The notes: a model not told the origin generated them from the sequence alone. A stretch of 64,000 bases of DNA from Rhodospirillales bacterium (GCA_016699855.1 CP064988.1:3810501-3874500), one strand, 5' to 3'. Positions 25,876 to 35,981 are shown, numbered from the stretch's first letter. Made by a program: numbers and translations.

Positions 25876-27294
25876 TCAGCGGAAGAACACGAACGTCATC
25901 ACGACGAAGATCGGCACCAGGATGCCGCACGACCACGCCATGTAGCCGAAAAAGCTCGGCATTCGGATGCCCGAATCCTCGACCACCGCCTTGACCATGA
26001 AGTTGGGAGCGTTACCGATATAGGTGTTGGCCCCCATGAACACCGCGCCGGACGAGATCGCGGCCAGCGTCAAGGCCATCGGCCCCATCAGGTTCGCCGC
26101 GTCGCCGCCCGCCAGGTTGAAGAAGACGAGGTAGGTCGGCGCGTTGTCGAGGAAGCTCGACAGGCCGCCCGCCAGCCAGAAGTACCACGCGTTGATCGGC
26201 GTGCCGTCCGGGCGCGTGACCAGCGCCACCAGCGGGCCGAACGCGCCGTCCTTGCCGGCCTTCAGGATCGCGATGGCCGGGATGATCGTCAGGAAGATGC
26301 CGATGAACAGCTTGGCGACCTCCAGCATCGGCCCCCAGCTGAACCCGTTGCCGTCGCGCGTCTCCTGGCGCGTCAGCTTGAGCGACAGCGCCGTGATCGC
26401 CAGCAGCAGCACGTCGCGGACGACGTTCTGCAGCTCGATGTCGACGTGGTAGACCGTCCACTTGACGCCGGGATTCCACGTGCCGCTCATCAGCACCGCG
26501 CCGATGATCGCGAGGATCAGAACGACGTTGACGCCGCCCTCGATCCGGATGGGGCTATCCGGCGTCGGATCGCGCGGCAGGTGGCCCTCCTTGGAGTACC
26601 AGTAGCGGTCGAGGGCGTAGAAGCCGCCGAGCAGCACGATCGCGCAGAACAGCATCTCGGCGAAGAGGTGGGTGGTCGGCCAGAAGAAGTCGACGCCCTT
26701 GAGGAAGCCGAGGAACAGCGGCGGGTCTCCGAGCGGCGTCAGCGCGCCGCCGACGTTGGACACGAGGAAGATGAAGAACACGAAGACGTGGGTCTTGTGG
26801 CGGCGGTCGTCGTTGGCGCGGATGACGGGGCGGATCAGCAGCATCGAGGCGCCGGTCGTGCCGATCCAGCCGGCGAGAACCGTGCCGATCGCGAGCAGCG
26901 CGGTGTTCAGCGACGGCGAGCCGTGCAGGTTGCCCGTGATCCGGATCCCGCCGGCGACGGTGAACAGCGCCAGCAGCAGGATGATGAACGGGACGTACTC
27001 CAGCGCCAGCGTGTGCAGCAGCTCGTAGCTCGCGACGCCGATCCCCGCGAACGCGGCGAAGGGGACGATGAACAGGGCCGCCCAGGCCGCAGACACCTTG
27101 CCGAAATGATGGTGCCAGAAGCCCGGCGCGGCCAGCGGCATGATCGCGATCGACAGCAGGATGCCGACGAACGGGACGACCCAGAGGAAGCCGAGCTTCG
27201 CGCCGTCGACGTGCGGCGCGCCGCCGGCGGCCTGCGCGGCGCCGGCGGACCCGAACACGAGCGCCGCCGCGGCGAGCGCGCTGAATATCCGCAT
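25876..27294 (-). CDS. Na+/H+ antiporter, NhaD/CitM-like (ion transporter superfamily)
   Basis: A 472-residue membrane protein with an N-terminal signal-like segment followed by about 12 helices. GWIGTTGASMLLIRPVIRAND, FLVSNVGGALTPLGDPPLFLGF and GLSSFLDNAPTYLVFFNLAGG are the inverted-repeat hairpin motifs of the NhaD/ArsB ion transporter family. It likely exchanges Na+ (or Li+) for H+ at the inner membrane. The stop lies 22 bp from the convergent anti-sigma gene. It stands alone as a unit. Confidence 0.85.
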   Translation of the reverse strand: MRIFSALAAAALVFGSAGAAQAAGGAPHVDGAKLGFLWVVPFVGILLSIAIMPLAAPGFWHHHFGKVSAAWAALFIVPFAAFAGIGVASYELLHTLALEYVPFIILLLALFTVAGGIRITGNLHGSPSLNTALLAIGTVLAGWIGTTGASMLLIRPVIRANDDRRHKTHVFVFFIFLVSNVGGALTPLGDPPLFLGFLKGVDFFWPTTHLFAEMLFCAIVLLGGFYALDRYWYSKEGHLPRDPTPDSPIRIEGGVNVVLILAIIGAVLMSGTWNPGVKWTVYHVDIELQNVVRDVLLLAITALSLKLTRQETRDGNGFSWGPMLEVAKLFIGIFLTIIPAIAILKAGKDGAFGPLVALVTRPDGTPINAWYFWLAGGLSSFLDNAPTYLVFFNLAGGDAANLMGPMALTLAAISSGAVFMGANTYIGNAPNFMVKAVVEDSGIRMPSFFGYMAWSCGILVPIFVVMTFVFFR

Positions 27295-27420
27295 CGAATC
27301 ACTCCCCGGCCTTCATTGGCGGCCGCGCGATGGGGCCACGGACTCCGACCTTCCTCAGCCGCGGCCAAGACGCAAGGCGGCTGATCGGCGCGGCGGACGC
27401 GCCGCGGGCGTCAGGCGGCG

Positions 27421-28185
27421 TCACCCCACGCCCAGCGTCGCGGCGACGCCGCCGTCGACCACCAGCGTGTGGCCGTTGATGAAGGCGCCGGCGGGCGACG
27501 CGAGCAACAGCGCGGCGCCCGCGATCTCGGCGGGTTCGCCCCAGCGTCCCAGCGGCACGCGCGCCGCCCAGCGCGCGCCGACCTCGGTGCGCGACCAGTC
27601 GCGGTTGGTCTCGGTGGCGAAGAAGCCCGGCGCGATGGCGTTGCAGGTCACGCCGTGGCGGCCGTACTCGGCGGCGATGGCGCGCGTCAGCGCCGCGAGC
27701 CCGCCCTTGGCGGCGATGTAGGCGGGGTCGCCGGGCGCGGCCAGCTCGGCCACCACCGTCGTCACCATCAGCACGCGGCCGGAACCGCGCTCCGCCATGC
27801 CCGGCAGCAGCGCCCGCGTCAGGCGGTAGGCTGCGGTCAGGTCGACAGCGACCAGCCGGGCGAAATCGTCGGCGTCCATCCGCCGGATCGAGCGGCGGTC
27901 CCGCGCGCCCACGTTGTTGACGAGGATGTCGATCGGTTCCGCCGCCGCCGCCGCGCGCTCGACGGCGGCCGCGTCGGCGACGTCGAACGCCGAGGCCTCG
28001 GCGGCGAGGCCCGCGCCACGCAGCTCCGCGACGCGCGGCGCCAGGCGGGCGGCGTCTCGGCCGTTGAGCAGGACGTGGGCGCCGGCCTCGGCCAGCGCCC
28101 GTGCGATCTCCCAGCCCAGCCCGCGTCCCGCGCCGGTCACCAGCGCGCGCTTTCCATCGAGGCGTAGCGAATCGAAGATCGTCAT
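27421..28185 (-). CDS. SDR family oxidoreductase
   Basis: A 254-residue short-chain dehydrogenase. TGAGRGLGWEIA is the NAD(P)-binding loop, NNVGARD the NNAG-like motif, YIAAKGG the catalytic YxxxK and APGFFATETNRDW the substrate-loop start; the usual catalytic Ser before Tyr appears as Thr (VTTVVAE). The overall wording is close to gluconate 5-dehydrogenase or 3-oxoacyl-ACP reductase types. The start at 28185 was preferred over 28218 because AAGGAC lies just upstream and it begins at the usual family position. It diverges from the GDPD gene across 100 bp. Confidence 0.85.
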   Translation of the reverse strand: MTIFDSLRLDGKRALVTGAGRGLGWEIARALAEAGAHVLLNGRDAARLAPRVAELRGAGLAAEASAFDVADAAAVERAAAAAEPIDILVNNVGARDRRSIRRMDADDFARLVAVDLTAAYRLTRALLPGMAERGSGRVLMVTTVVAELAAPGDPAYIAAKGGLAALTRAIAAEYGRHGVTCNAIAPGFFATETNRDWSRTEVGARWAARVPLGRWGEPAEIAGAALLLASPAGAFINGHTLVVDGGVAATLGVG

Positions 28186-28285
28186 GGCGTCCTTCGTGGC
28201 GTGTCGTCGCGCACGCATACCGCGCCGCGTCGGCCGGGAGTAGGGGCCCGTTGAAGCCGCGTCGCGGCGGCCCTATCGTGCGACG

Positions 28286-29035
28286 ATGACCCTCGCACCG
28301 CTCCGTCTTCCCCGTGTCGTCGGCCACCGTGGCGCCGCCACCTACGCGCCGGAGAACACCCTGGCGTCGCTGCGCGAGGCGCGCCGGCGCGGCGCCACCT
28401 GGGTCGAGTTCGACGTCAAGCTGTCGTCCGACGGCACGCTCCTGCTGATGCACGACGACTCGCTGAAGCGCACGGCCGGAATGGACCGGCCGGTGGCCGC
28501 GACGCCCTGGGCCGATATCCGCGCGCTCGACGCCGGCGCCTGGAAGGACCCGCGCTTCGCGGGCGAGACCGTGCCGTCGTTCGAGGCGGCGGTCGCATGC
28601 CTGGCGGCTGAGGGGCTGGGGGCCAACGTCGAGATCAAGCCTTGCGCCGGCAGGATCGAGGAGACCGGCCGGGCGGTCGTCGGGGCGCTGCGGCGCCTGT
28701 GGCCGGCGTCGCTGCCGACGCCGCTGCTGTCCAGCTTCAAGGATGCGGCGCTGGCGGCGGCCCGCGACGCCGCCCCGGAGTATCCGCGCGCCATCCTGAT
28801 CGACGAGCTGAAGGACGACTGGCGCGCCCGCGCCGAGGCGGTCGGCGCGGTCGGCGTCAACACCAACGGCGGCAAGCTGGCCGCCGCCCGCGCCAAGGAG
28901 ATCAAGGATTCCGGCTACCTGTTGAGCGTCTACACGATCAACGACCCCGCGCTGGCCGCGACCCTGGTCGGATGGGGCGCGGATTGCGTGATCACCGACG
29001 CGCCGGACGCGATCATCGCCGCCATCGGCGCCTGA
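28286..29035 (+). CDS. ugpQ: Glycerophosphodiester phosphodiesterase
   Basis: A 249-residue GDPD TIM-barrel. GHRGAATYAPENTLASL holds the catalytic His and metal-binding Glu, EFDVKLSSDG and LMHDDSLKRT the second His and metal ligands, and NVEIKP follows. It hydrolyses glycerophosphodiesters to sn-glycerol 3-phosphate and an alcohol in the cytoplasm (no signal peptide). It stands just upstream of the ugp transporter and glpD/glpK, forming a coherent glycerophosphodiester uptake and use pathway. Confidence 0.92.
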   Translation: MTLAPLRLPRVVGHRGAATYAPENTLASLREARRRGATWVEFDVKLSSDGTLLLMHDDSLKRTAGMDRPVAATPWADIRALDAGAWKDPRFAGETVPSFEAAVACLAAEGLGANVEIKPCAGRIEETGRAVVGALRRLWPASLPTPLLSSFKDAALAAARDAAPEYPRAILIDELKDDWRARAEAVGAVGVNTNGGKLAAARAKEIKDSGYLLSVYTINDPALAATLVGWGADCVITDAPDAIIAAIGA

Positions 29036-29103
29036 CGTTCCCGCGGCCGGCCGTCCGATCGTTTTTCCCCCCTTTCCGCCGGCGGGCGCGCCGGGTAACG
29101 TGA

Positions 29104-29121
29104 CCGTCATCAAACCGCAAC
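29104..29121 (+). promoter_or_regulatory. Weak Pho-box-like sequence upstream of ugpB
   Basis: CCGTCAT-CAAA-CCGCAAC has a 7-4-7 layout. The first half-site matches the Pho box CTGTCAT at six of seven positions; the second is poor. ugp operons are classically PhoB-controlled, so I note it as a weak candidate only. Confidence 0.2.
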
Positions 29122-29186
29122 CAAGCGGTGACGACGGCGCCCTACGCGGTGCCCTCGATCGAACGTCACGAGGGAGACGACGGGAC

Positions 29187-30503
29187 ATGCGCACCAGAAT
29201 TCTCGCCACCGCCGCCGGCATGCTGTTGGCCGCCGCGCCGGCCAGCGCCCAGAAGGAAATCCAGTGGTGGCACGCCATGGGCGGCAACCTCGGTGAGACG
29301 GTCAACCAGCTGGCGGACGCCTTCAACAAGTCGCAGACCGAGTACAAGGTCGTGCCGGTGTTCAAGGGCTCCTACACCGAGACCCTGACGGCGGCGATCG
29401 CCGCGTTCCGCGCCCGCCAGAACGCCCATCCGCACATCGTCCAGGTGTTCGAGGTCGGCACCGCCACGATGATGTCGGCCAAGGGCGCCATCTATCCGGT
29501 GCACCAGCTCATGGCCGACGCCAAGGAGCCGTTCGACCCCAAGACCTACATCGGGCCGGTCTACGGCTACTACTCGACGACCGACGGCAAGCTGCTGTCG
29601 ATGCCGTTCAACTCCTCGACGCCGGTGCTGTACTGGAACAAGGAGCTGTTCAAGAAGGCCGGCCTCGACCCGAACGTCCCGCCCAAGACCTGGCCCGAAC
29701 TGGGCGAGATGGGCAAGAAGCTGGTCGCGTCGGGCGCCAAGTGCGGGTTCACGCCGCAGTGGCAGACCTGGACGATGATCGAGAATTTCGGCGCCTGGCA
29801 CAATCTGCCGTTCGCCACCAAGGCCAACGGCTTCGGCGGCCTCGACATCGAGCTGAAGTTCAACAGCCCGGCGCACGTCAAGCACATCCAGACGCTGGCC
29901 GACTGGGGCAAGGACAAGGTCTTCGTCTACGGCGGCCGCGAGGGCAAGTCGACGGCGATCTTCAACGCCGGCGAATGCGCCATGCACATCGGGTCGTCGG
30001 CCTCGGCGTCCGCGATCACCAAGGCGCTCGGCGCCGACAAGATCGGCATCGCCATGATGCCGTACTGGCCGGACGTCGCGGCGAAGCCGCAGAACTCGAT
30101 CATCGGCGGCGCCACGCTGTGGACGCTGACCGGCAAGCCGAAGGAGGAGTACGCCGGCGTCGCCAAGTTCTTCACCTTCCTGTCGCGCGGCGACGTGCAG
30201 GCGAAATGGCACCAGGAGACGGGCTACGTGCCGATCAGCGTGTCGGCCGCCGAGATCACGGAGAAGGCCGGTTTCTACAAGACCAACCCGGGCCGCGACA
30301 TCGCCGTCAAGCAGCTCGAGCTGAACCCGGCGACCGAGAACTCCAAAGGCCTGCGCATCGGCAGCTTCGTGCAGATCCGCGACGTGATGGACGAGGAGCT
30401 GGAGTCGGTGTGGGCCGGCAAGAAGACCGCCAAGCAGGCGCTCGACGACGCCGTCGCCCGCGGCAACAAGCTGCTCAAGGACTTCGAGGCCGCCAACAAG
30501 TAG
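29187..30503 (+). CDS. ugpB: sn-glycerol-3-phosphate ABC transporter substrate-binding protein
   Basis: A 438-residue periplasmic binding protein. The signal peptide MRTRILATAAGMLLAAAPASA is cleaved before QKEIQWWHAMGG; the WWHAM segment is characteristic of UgpB. PHIVQVFEVGTATMM, PFNSSTPVLYWN and GECAMHIGSS match the ligand-binding family. It captures glycerol 3-phosphate or glycerophosphocholine for the UgpAEC transporter. GGGAGA lies about 10 bp before the ATG. It is the first gene of ugpBAEC. Confidence 0.93.
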   Translation: MRTRILATAAGMLLAAAPASAQKEIQWWHAMGGNLGETVNQLADAFNKSQTEYKVVPVFKGSYTETLTAAIAAFRARQNAHPHIVQVFEVGTATMMSAKGAIYPVHQLMADAKEPFDPKTYIGPVYGYYSTTDGKLLSMPFNSSTPVLYWNKELFKKAGLDPNVPPKTWPELGEMGKKLVASGAKCGFTPQWQTWTMIENFGAWHNLPFATKANGFGGLDIELKFNSPAHVKHIQTLADWGKDKVFVYGGREGKSTAIFNAGECAMHIGSSASASAITKALGADKIGIAMMPYWPDVAAKPQNSIIGGATLWTLTGKPKEEYAGVAKFFTFLSRGDVQAKWHQETGYVPISVSAAEITEKAGFYKTNPGRDIAVKQLELNPATENSKGLRIGSFVQIRDVMDEELESVWAGKKTAKQALDDAVARGNKLLKDFEAANK

Positions 30504-30574
30504 GGCCGGCGGCGGGCCGCGCGGCGTAGCGCGGCCCGCCTTCGCGCCGCGGGGGAAGGGCGGACGGTCCGGCG

Positions 30575-31504
30575 ATGGAAAAGCGCGTCACCTTCGACGG
30601 CCGGCTGCTGCCGTATCTGCTGCTGGCGCCGCAGATCATCGTCACGATAGCGTTCTTCATCTGGCCGTCGGCGCAGACCGTCTGGCAGTCGTTCCTGCTC
30701 GAGGACGCGTTCGGCGGCAACACCCAGTTCCTGTGCGCCGCGTTGCCGGGCGATCCGCTCGGCGCGGACGCCTGGAGCCGCTGCTTCCGCCACTTCAACA
30801 AGTTGTTCGCCGATCCCGGCTACTGGCACTCGGCGCGCCTGACGCTGGTGTTCAGCGCCCTGGTCGCGGTGATCGGCCTGGCGTTCTCGCTGCTGCTCGC
30901 GGTCATGGCCGACCGCACGCTGCGCGGCGCCACGACCTACAAGACCTTCCTGATCTGGCCCTACGCCGTGGCGCCCGCCGTCGCCGGCGTGCTGTTCGGC
31001 TTCCTGTTCAACCCCCGGGTCGGCATCCTGGCGTGGTGGCTGGAGCGCGCCGGCATCCCGTGGAACCACCAGACCAACGGCGACCAGGCGCTGATGCTGG
31101 TGGTCTTCGCGGCCTGCTGGAACCAGATCAGCTACAATTTCATCTTCTTCCTCGCCGGTCTGCAGTCGATCCCCAAGTCGCTGATCGAGGCCGCCGCGAT
31201 CGACGGCGCCGGCCCGTCGCGGCGCTTCTGGACCATCGTGTTCCCGCTGCTGTCGCCGACCGGCTTCTTCCTGCTGGTCGTGAACATCATCTACGCCTTC
31301 TTCGGCACGTTCGGCGTGGTCGACGCGCTGACCCAGGGCGGTCCCGCCCAGGCCACGGAGATCCGCGTCTTCAAGGTCTACAAGGACGGCTTCCGCGGCC
31401 AGGATTTCAGCGGCTCGGCCGCCCAGTCGACGATCCTGATGATGATCGTCGTCACGCTCACCGTGGTGCAGTTCCGCTACATCGAGCGGCGGGTCCACTA
31501 CTGA
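30575..31504 (+). CDS. ugpA: sn-glycerol-3-phosphate ABC transporter permease UgpA
   Basis: A 309-residue inner-membrane permease with six hydrophobic segments. The EAA loop reads IEAAAIDGAGPSRRFWTIVFPLL near residue 205, the docking site for the ATPase. The N-terminal VTFDGRLLPYLLLAPQIIVT is typical of UgpA. It lies 71 bp after ugpB and 8 bp before ugpE. It forms the channel with UgpE. Confidence 0.93.
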   Translation: MEKRVTFDGRLLPYLLLAPQIIVTIAFFIWPSAQTVWQSFLLEDAFGGNTQFLCAALPGDPLGADAWSRCFRHFNKLFADPGYWHSARLTLVFSALVAVIGLAFSLLLAVMADRTLRGATTYKTFLIWPYAVAPAVAGVLFGFLFNPRVGILAWWLERAGIPWNHQTNGDQALMLVVFAACWNQISYNFIFFLAGLQSIPKSLIEAAAIDGAGPSRRFWTIVFPLLSPTGFFLLVVNIIYAFFGTFGVVDALTQGGPAQATEIRVFKVYKDGFRGQDFSGSAAQSTILMMIVVTLTVVQFRYIERRVHY

Positions 31505-31512
31505 GGCGCGCC

Positions 31513-32361
31513 ATGGTCGAGAACCGCCCCTTCCTCACCTTCGTGGCGCACGCCGTGCTGATCCTCGGCGTCGCCGTGATCGCGTTCCCGGTCTGGGTCA
31601 CCTTCGTGGCCACGACCCACGACAGCGCCACCATGCTGCGGGCCCCGATCCCGCTGCTGCCCGGCCCGCACATGATCGAGAACTACATGGCGGTGCTGAC
31701 CGAGGGCTTCGCGCAGGCCTCGCGCACGCCGCTGTGGCGCGTCCTGCTCAACAGCCTGATCATGGCGCTGGGCGTGTGCGCCGGGAAGATCGCGATCTCG
31801 CTGATCGCGGCCTACGCCATCGTCTATTTCCGCTTTCCGCTGCGGATGACGGCGTTCTGGATGATCTTCATCACGCTGATGCTGCCGATCGAGGTGCGCA
31901 TCGTGCCGACCTACACGGTGGTCGCCAATTTCGGGATGCTGAACACCTACGGCGGCCTGATCGTCCCGCTCATCGCGTCGGCCACCGCCACTTTCCTGTT
32001 CCGGCAGTTCTTCATGAGCGTGCCCGACGAGCTGACCGAGGCGGCCCGGGTCGACGGCGCCGGACCGGTGCGCTTCTTCATCGACATCCTGGTGCCGATG
32101 AGCCGCACCAGCATCGCCGCCCTGTTCGTCATCCAGTTCATCTACGGCTGGAACCAGTACCTGTGGCCGCTGCTGGTGACGACCAAGGAGGAGTTCTACA
32201 CCGTGATCATGACGCTCTCGCGCCAGGCCAACGCGGTGGACGGCGTGCCCCAGTGGAACCTGATCATGACGGTCGGCATGCTCGCGATGCTGCCGCCGGT
32301 GCTGGTCGTCGTGCTCATGCAGCGCCAGTTCGTGCGCGGCCTCGTCGAGACGGAGAAGTGA
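31513..32361 (+). CDS. ugpE: sn-glycerol-3-phosphate ABC transporter permease UgpE
   Basis: A 282-residue permease with six helices. The EAA loop is TEAARVDGAGPVRFFIDILVPM, and FIYGWNQYLWPLL is the conserved late segment of UgpE/MalG-type proteins. It starts 8 bp after ugpA and ends 1 bp before ugpC, so the operon is compact. Confidence 0.93.
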   Translation: MVENRPFLTFVAHAVLILGVAVIAFPVWVTFVATTHDSATMLRAPIPLLPGPHMIENYMAVLTEGFAQASRTPLWRVLLNSLIMALGVCAGKIAISLIAAYAIVYFRFPLRMTAFWMIFITLMLPIEVRIVPTYTVVANFGMLNTYGGLIVPLIASATATFLFRQFFMSVPDELTEAARVDGAGPVRFFIDILVPMSRTSIAALFVIQFIYGWNQYLWPLLVTTKEEFYTVIMTLSRQANAVDGVPQWNLIMTVGMLAMLPPVLVVVLMQRQFVRGLVETEK

Positions 32362-32362
32362 C

Positions 32363-33450
32363 ATGGCCGGCGTGAGCCTGCGCGGCGTCAAGAAGTCTTA
32401 CGACGGCAAGGTCGACGTCATCCACGGCGTCGACATGGAGATCGCCGACGGCGAGTTCGTCGTCATCGTCGGTCCGTCGGGCTGCGGCAAGTCGACCCTG
32501 CTGCGCATGGTCGCCGGACTCGAGCGCACCACCGGCGGCGAGATCGCGATCGGCGACCGCGTCGTGACCAACCTGGAGCCCAAGGACCGCGACATCGCGA
32601 TGGTGTTCCAGAACTACGCGCTCTATCCGCACATGTCCGTGTACCAGAACATGGCGTTCGGGTTGAAGATCCGCGGGTTCGCGAAGGACGAGATCGAGAA
32701 GCGCGTCCAGAAGGCGGCCGGCATCCTCGAGCTGTCGGCGCTGCTCCAGCGCAAGCCGCGCCAGCTCTCCGGCGGTCAGCGCCAGCGCGTCGCCATGGGC
32801 CGCGCCATCGTGCGCCAGCCCGCGGTGTTCCTGTTCGACGAGCCGCTCAGCAACCTCGACGCCAAGCTGCGCGTGCAGATGCGGCTGGAGATCAAGCGCC
32901 TGCAGCGGGACCTCGGCACCACCAGCGTCTACGTGACCCACGACCAGGTCGAGGCGATGACGCTGGCCGACCGCCTGGTGGTGATGAACGCCGGCCGCGC
33001 CGAGCAGATCGGCACGCCGATGGACGTCTACGAGACGCCGGCGACCGCCTATGTCGGGGCTTCATCGGCTCGCCGTCGATGAATTTGCTACCCGGCCGGA
33101 TCGCCACCGACCGGCGCGCCGCCGAGGTGGCCGGCGCCACGCTGCCGCTGATGGCGTCGGCGGCCGCCGGCGTCGAGGCGGGCCAAGCCGTCAGCGTCGG
33201 CATCCGGCCCGAGCACCTGACGCCGCACGGCGGCGCCGGCGCGGCGCTGGCGCTGACGGTCGAGATGGCCGAGCCGCTGGGCGCCGACACGCTGCTGCAC
33301 GGCCGCTTCGCCGGCGCCGACGGGCTCGTCACCGTGCGGCTGCCGGGCCACGTGCGCGCCGCGCCCGGCGAGAAGCGCTCCTTCGCCGTCGAATCCGGCC
33401 AGCTCCACCTGTTCGACGCCGCGACCGGGCGGCGCATCGGCGCGGCCTGA
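32363..33450 (+). CDS. ugpC: sn-glycerol-3-phosphate ABC transporter ATPase UgpC, apparent frameshift
   Basis: The ABC ATPase of the ugp system, about 362 residues if one base is restored. Walker A is GPSGCGKST, the signature LSGGQRQRVAMGRA, Walker B VFLFDEPLSNLDA and the switch His is in YVTHDQ. The first frame runs into a stop at 33080-33082; the C-terminal TOBE-like regulatory domain continues in the next frame from about 33060 (FIGSPSMNLLPGR, then SVGIRPEHLT). Inserting one G in the GGGG run at 33056-33059 restores the expected YVxGFIGSPSMN junction. Either a homopolymer error or a recent mutation that would truncate the regulatory domain. Confidence 0.88.
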
Positions 33451-33486
33451 CGCGACACCGGCGCGTCGGCGCGGTAAGACGGCGCC

Positions 33487-34338
33487 ATGCTGTTCGCCTC
33501 CTACAACATCCACTACGGCCTCGGCCGCGACAACCGCTACGACGTGGCGCGTATCGCCGACGTGGTCGCGGCCGCCGACGTGATCTGCCTGCAGGAGGTC
33601 GTGCAGGGCTGGGCCCTCAACGCCTTCGCCGACCAGGCGGCCGAGATCGCCGAACGGCTGAACCGCTACTTCTTCTTCCATGGCGCGTTCGACGCCGATT
33701 CCAGCTCGGTCGATGCCGACGGCCGGATCGTCAACCGGCGGCGCACCTTCGGCAACGCCCTGGTGTCGCGCTGGCCGATCCTGGAGGCGCGCGGTCACCT
33801 GTTGCCCAAGACGGCGCTGCCGGCGCAGTTCGACCTGCAGCGCGGCGTGGTCGAGGCGCTGGTCGCCGCGCCGTCGGGCGCGTTGCGCGTCCACAGCGCC
33901 CACCTCTCGCACGTCGCCACGCGGATGCGCCGGCCGCAGGTCGCGGCGATCCTCGACCTCGTGCGCGGCGCGGCCCGCCGCGGCGGCGCCTGGGACCACC
34001 GCGCCTCGGACATGTTCGTGTTCGACGAGGAGGCGCGGCCGGTGCCGGAATCGGCCGTCGTGATGGGCGACTTCAACTTCACCTCGACCGATCCCGAGTA
34101 CCCCATGCTGGCCGGCGAGATCAGCCCGATCTTCGGCCGCGTCGCCACGGTCGACGACCTGGTCGACGCCTGGGTGGCCGCCGGCAACGCCGAGGGGCCG
34201 GAGAGCTTCCCCGGCGAGGGCCGCATCGACCATTGCTTCGTCACCCACGATCTGGCCGGCGCGGTGCGGCGCGCCTGGATCGACGAGTCGACGCCGGCCT
34301 CCGACCACTTCCCGCTGTTCGTGGAGATCGACCGCTGA
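33487..34338 (+). CDS. Endonuclease/exonuclease/phosphatase (EEP) family hydrolase
   Basis: A 283-residue protein with the EEP set of motifs: SYNIHYG, CLQEV (metal-binding Glu), RRRTFGNALVSRWP, VHSAHLSH, GDFNFTSTDPEY, RIDHCFV and SDHFPLFVE (catalytic His). The family includes phosphodiesterases, sphingomyelinase-like lipid hydrolases and nucleases. There is no signal peptide. It lies 36 bp after ugpC and before glpD, so it probably serves the same pathway, for example cleaving an imported phosphodiester; that is inferred from position. Confidence 0.85.
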   Translation: MLFASYNIHYGLGRDNRYDVARIADVVAAADVICLQEVVQGWALNAFADQAAEIAERLNRYFFFHGAFDADSSSVDADGRIVNRRRTFGNALVSRWPILEARGHLLPKTALPAQFDLQRGVVEALVAAPSGALRVHSAHLSHVATRMRRPQVAAILDLVRGAARRGGAWDHRASDMFVFDEEARPVPESAVVMGDFNFTSTDPEYPMLAGEISPIFGRVATVDDLVDAWVAAGNAEGPESFPGEGRIDHCFVTHDLAGAVRRAWIDESTPASDHFPLFVEIDR

Positions 34339-34395
34339 TGGCGCGGCGCGCGTCAGGCCTCCCCCCGTCGGCGGCCGCGGCGTAGGATCGCCGCC

Positions 34396-35949
34396 ATGGA
34401 ACCTCCGGAGGACAAGCGTCCGCTCGACCTGTTCGTGATCGGCGGCGGCGTCAACGGCGCCGGCATCGCCTGCGACGCGACCGGCCGCGGCCTGCGCGTC
34501 GGGCTGTGCGAGGCCAACGATTTCGCGTCGGCGACCTCCTCGTCGTCCAGCAAGCTGATCCACGGCGGCCTGCGCTACCTCGAGCGCTACGAATTCCGCC
34601 TCGTGCGCGAGTCGCTGATGGAGCGCGAGGTGCTGCTGGCGAAGATGCCGCACATCTCCTGGCCGCTGCGCTTCGTGCTGCCGCACGAGCCGCATCTGCG
34701 GCCGCGGTGGATGCTGCGCATCGGGCTGTTCATCTACGACCACCTGAACCCGCGCATGCGCCTGCCGAAGACCGAGAGCGTACGGCTGGGGCGCAGCCCC
34801 TACGGCGCCGGCCTCAAGCCGGAGTTCGACCATGGATTCGTCTACTCCGACGGCTGGGTCGACGACGCGCGTCTGGTCATCGGCAACCTCAAATCGGCGC
34901 GCAACCGCGGCGCCGACATCTACGCGCGCCACCGCTGCGTCGCCGCCCGCCGCGTGGCCGCCGCCGGCGGCGCGCCGCTATGGGAGGTCGACCTCGAGGA
35001 GGCCGGTACCGCGCGGCGCCTGACGCTGAGGGCGAAGGCGCTGGTCAACGCCGGCGGGCCGTGGGTCAAGTCGCTGCTGCACGTCGTCGACGGCGTCGAG
35101 ACCCGCAAGCGCGTGCGCCTGGTCAAGGGCAGCCACATCGTCGTGCCCAGGCTCCACGACGGCGACCACGCGTTCATCCTCCAGAACAAGGACGACCGGA
35201 TCGTTTTCGTGATCCCCTACGAGCGCGACTTCTCGCTGATCGGCACCACCGACATCGCGCTCGACGACGACGACGCGGCCGGCGCGGCGGCGATCTCGGC
35301 CGAGGAGACGGCGTATCTGTGCGACCTCTCCAACCACTACATGGCGCGCCGGATCGCGCCATCCGACGTGGTCTGGTCGTACGCCGGCGTGCGGCCGTTG
35401 TTCGACGACGGCAGCGACGATCCCTCGGCCGTCACCCGCGACTACGTGCTGGAGACCGACGCCGGCGACGGCAAGGCGCCGCTGCTCAGCGTGTTCGGCG
35501 GCAAGATCACGACCTACCGGCGGCTGGCGGAACACGCGCTCGAGGATCTGCGGCCCTATCTGCCCGGCATGGGCGGGCCTTGGACCGCGTTCGAGCCGCT
35601 GGCCGACGGCGAGATGGCGCGGTCCGACTTCGAGGCCTTCGTCGAGGGCCTCTACCAGCGCTACCTCGGCCTGCCGGAGGTCTACCTGTATCGCCTCGCG
35701 CGTCGCCACGGCACGGGCTGCGAGGAGGTGCTCGGCGAGGCGTCGGAGGTCGCGTCGCTGGGGCGGCATTTTGGCGGCGACCTGTACGAGATCGAGGTCG
35801 ACTATCTGATGCGCGAGGAGTGGGCGCGCGAGCCCGGCGACGTGCTGTGGCGGCGCACCAAGGAGGGGCTGCACATGACGCCGGCCGAACGCGAGGCGTT
35901 CGCCGCCTGGATGGCCGCCCGCCGACGCAACGACGACACGCCGCGCTGA
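34396..35949 (+). CDS. glpD: Aerobic glycerol-3-phosphate dehydrogenase
   Basis: A 517-residue flavoprotein. LFVIGGGVNGAGIACDATGRG is the FAD-binding beta-alpha-beta unit, SSSSKLIHGGLRYLERYEF and YSYAGVRPLFDDGS (WSYAGVRPL here) are GlpD-specific, and FGGKITTYRRLAEHAL is near residue 370. It oxidises glycerol 3-phosphate to dihydroxyacetone phosphate and passes electrons to quinone at the inner membrane. It is followed 32 bp later by glpK. Confidence 0.93.
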   Translation: MEPPEDKRPLDLFVIGGGVNGAGIACDATGRGLRVGLCEANDFASATSSSSSKLIHGGLRYLERYEFRLVRESLMEREVLLAKMPHISWPLRFVLPHEPHLRPRWMLRIGLFIYDHLNPRMRLPKTESVRLGRSPYGAGLKPEFDHGFVYSDGWVDDARLVIGNLKSARNRGADIYARHRCVAARRVAAAGGAPLWEVDLEEAGTARRLTLRAKALVNAGGPWVKSLLHVVDGVETRKRVRLVKGSHIVVPRLHDGDHAFILQNKDDRIVFVIPYERDFSLIGTTDIALDDDDAAGAAAISAEETAYLCDLSNHYMARRIAPSDVVWSYAGVRPLFDDGSDDPSAVTRDYVLETDAGDGKAPLLSVFGGKITTYRRLAEHALEDLRPYLPGMGGPWTAFEPLADGEMARSDFEAFVEGLYQRYLGLPEVYLYRLARRHGTGCEEVLGEASEVASLGRHFGGDLYEIEVDYLMREEWAREPGDVLWRRTKEGLHMTPAEREAFAAWMAARRRNDDTPR

Positions 35950-35981
35950 CGCCGCGACGACAACGCTGGGACACGCACGCC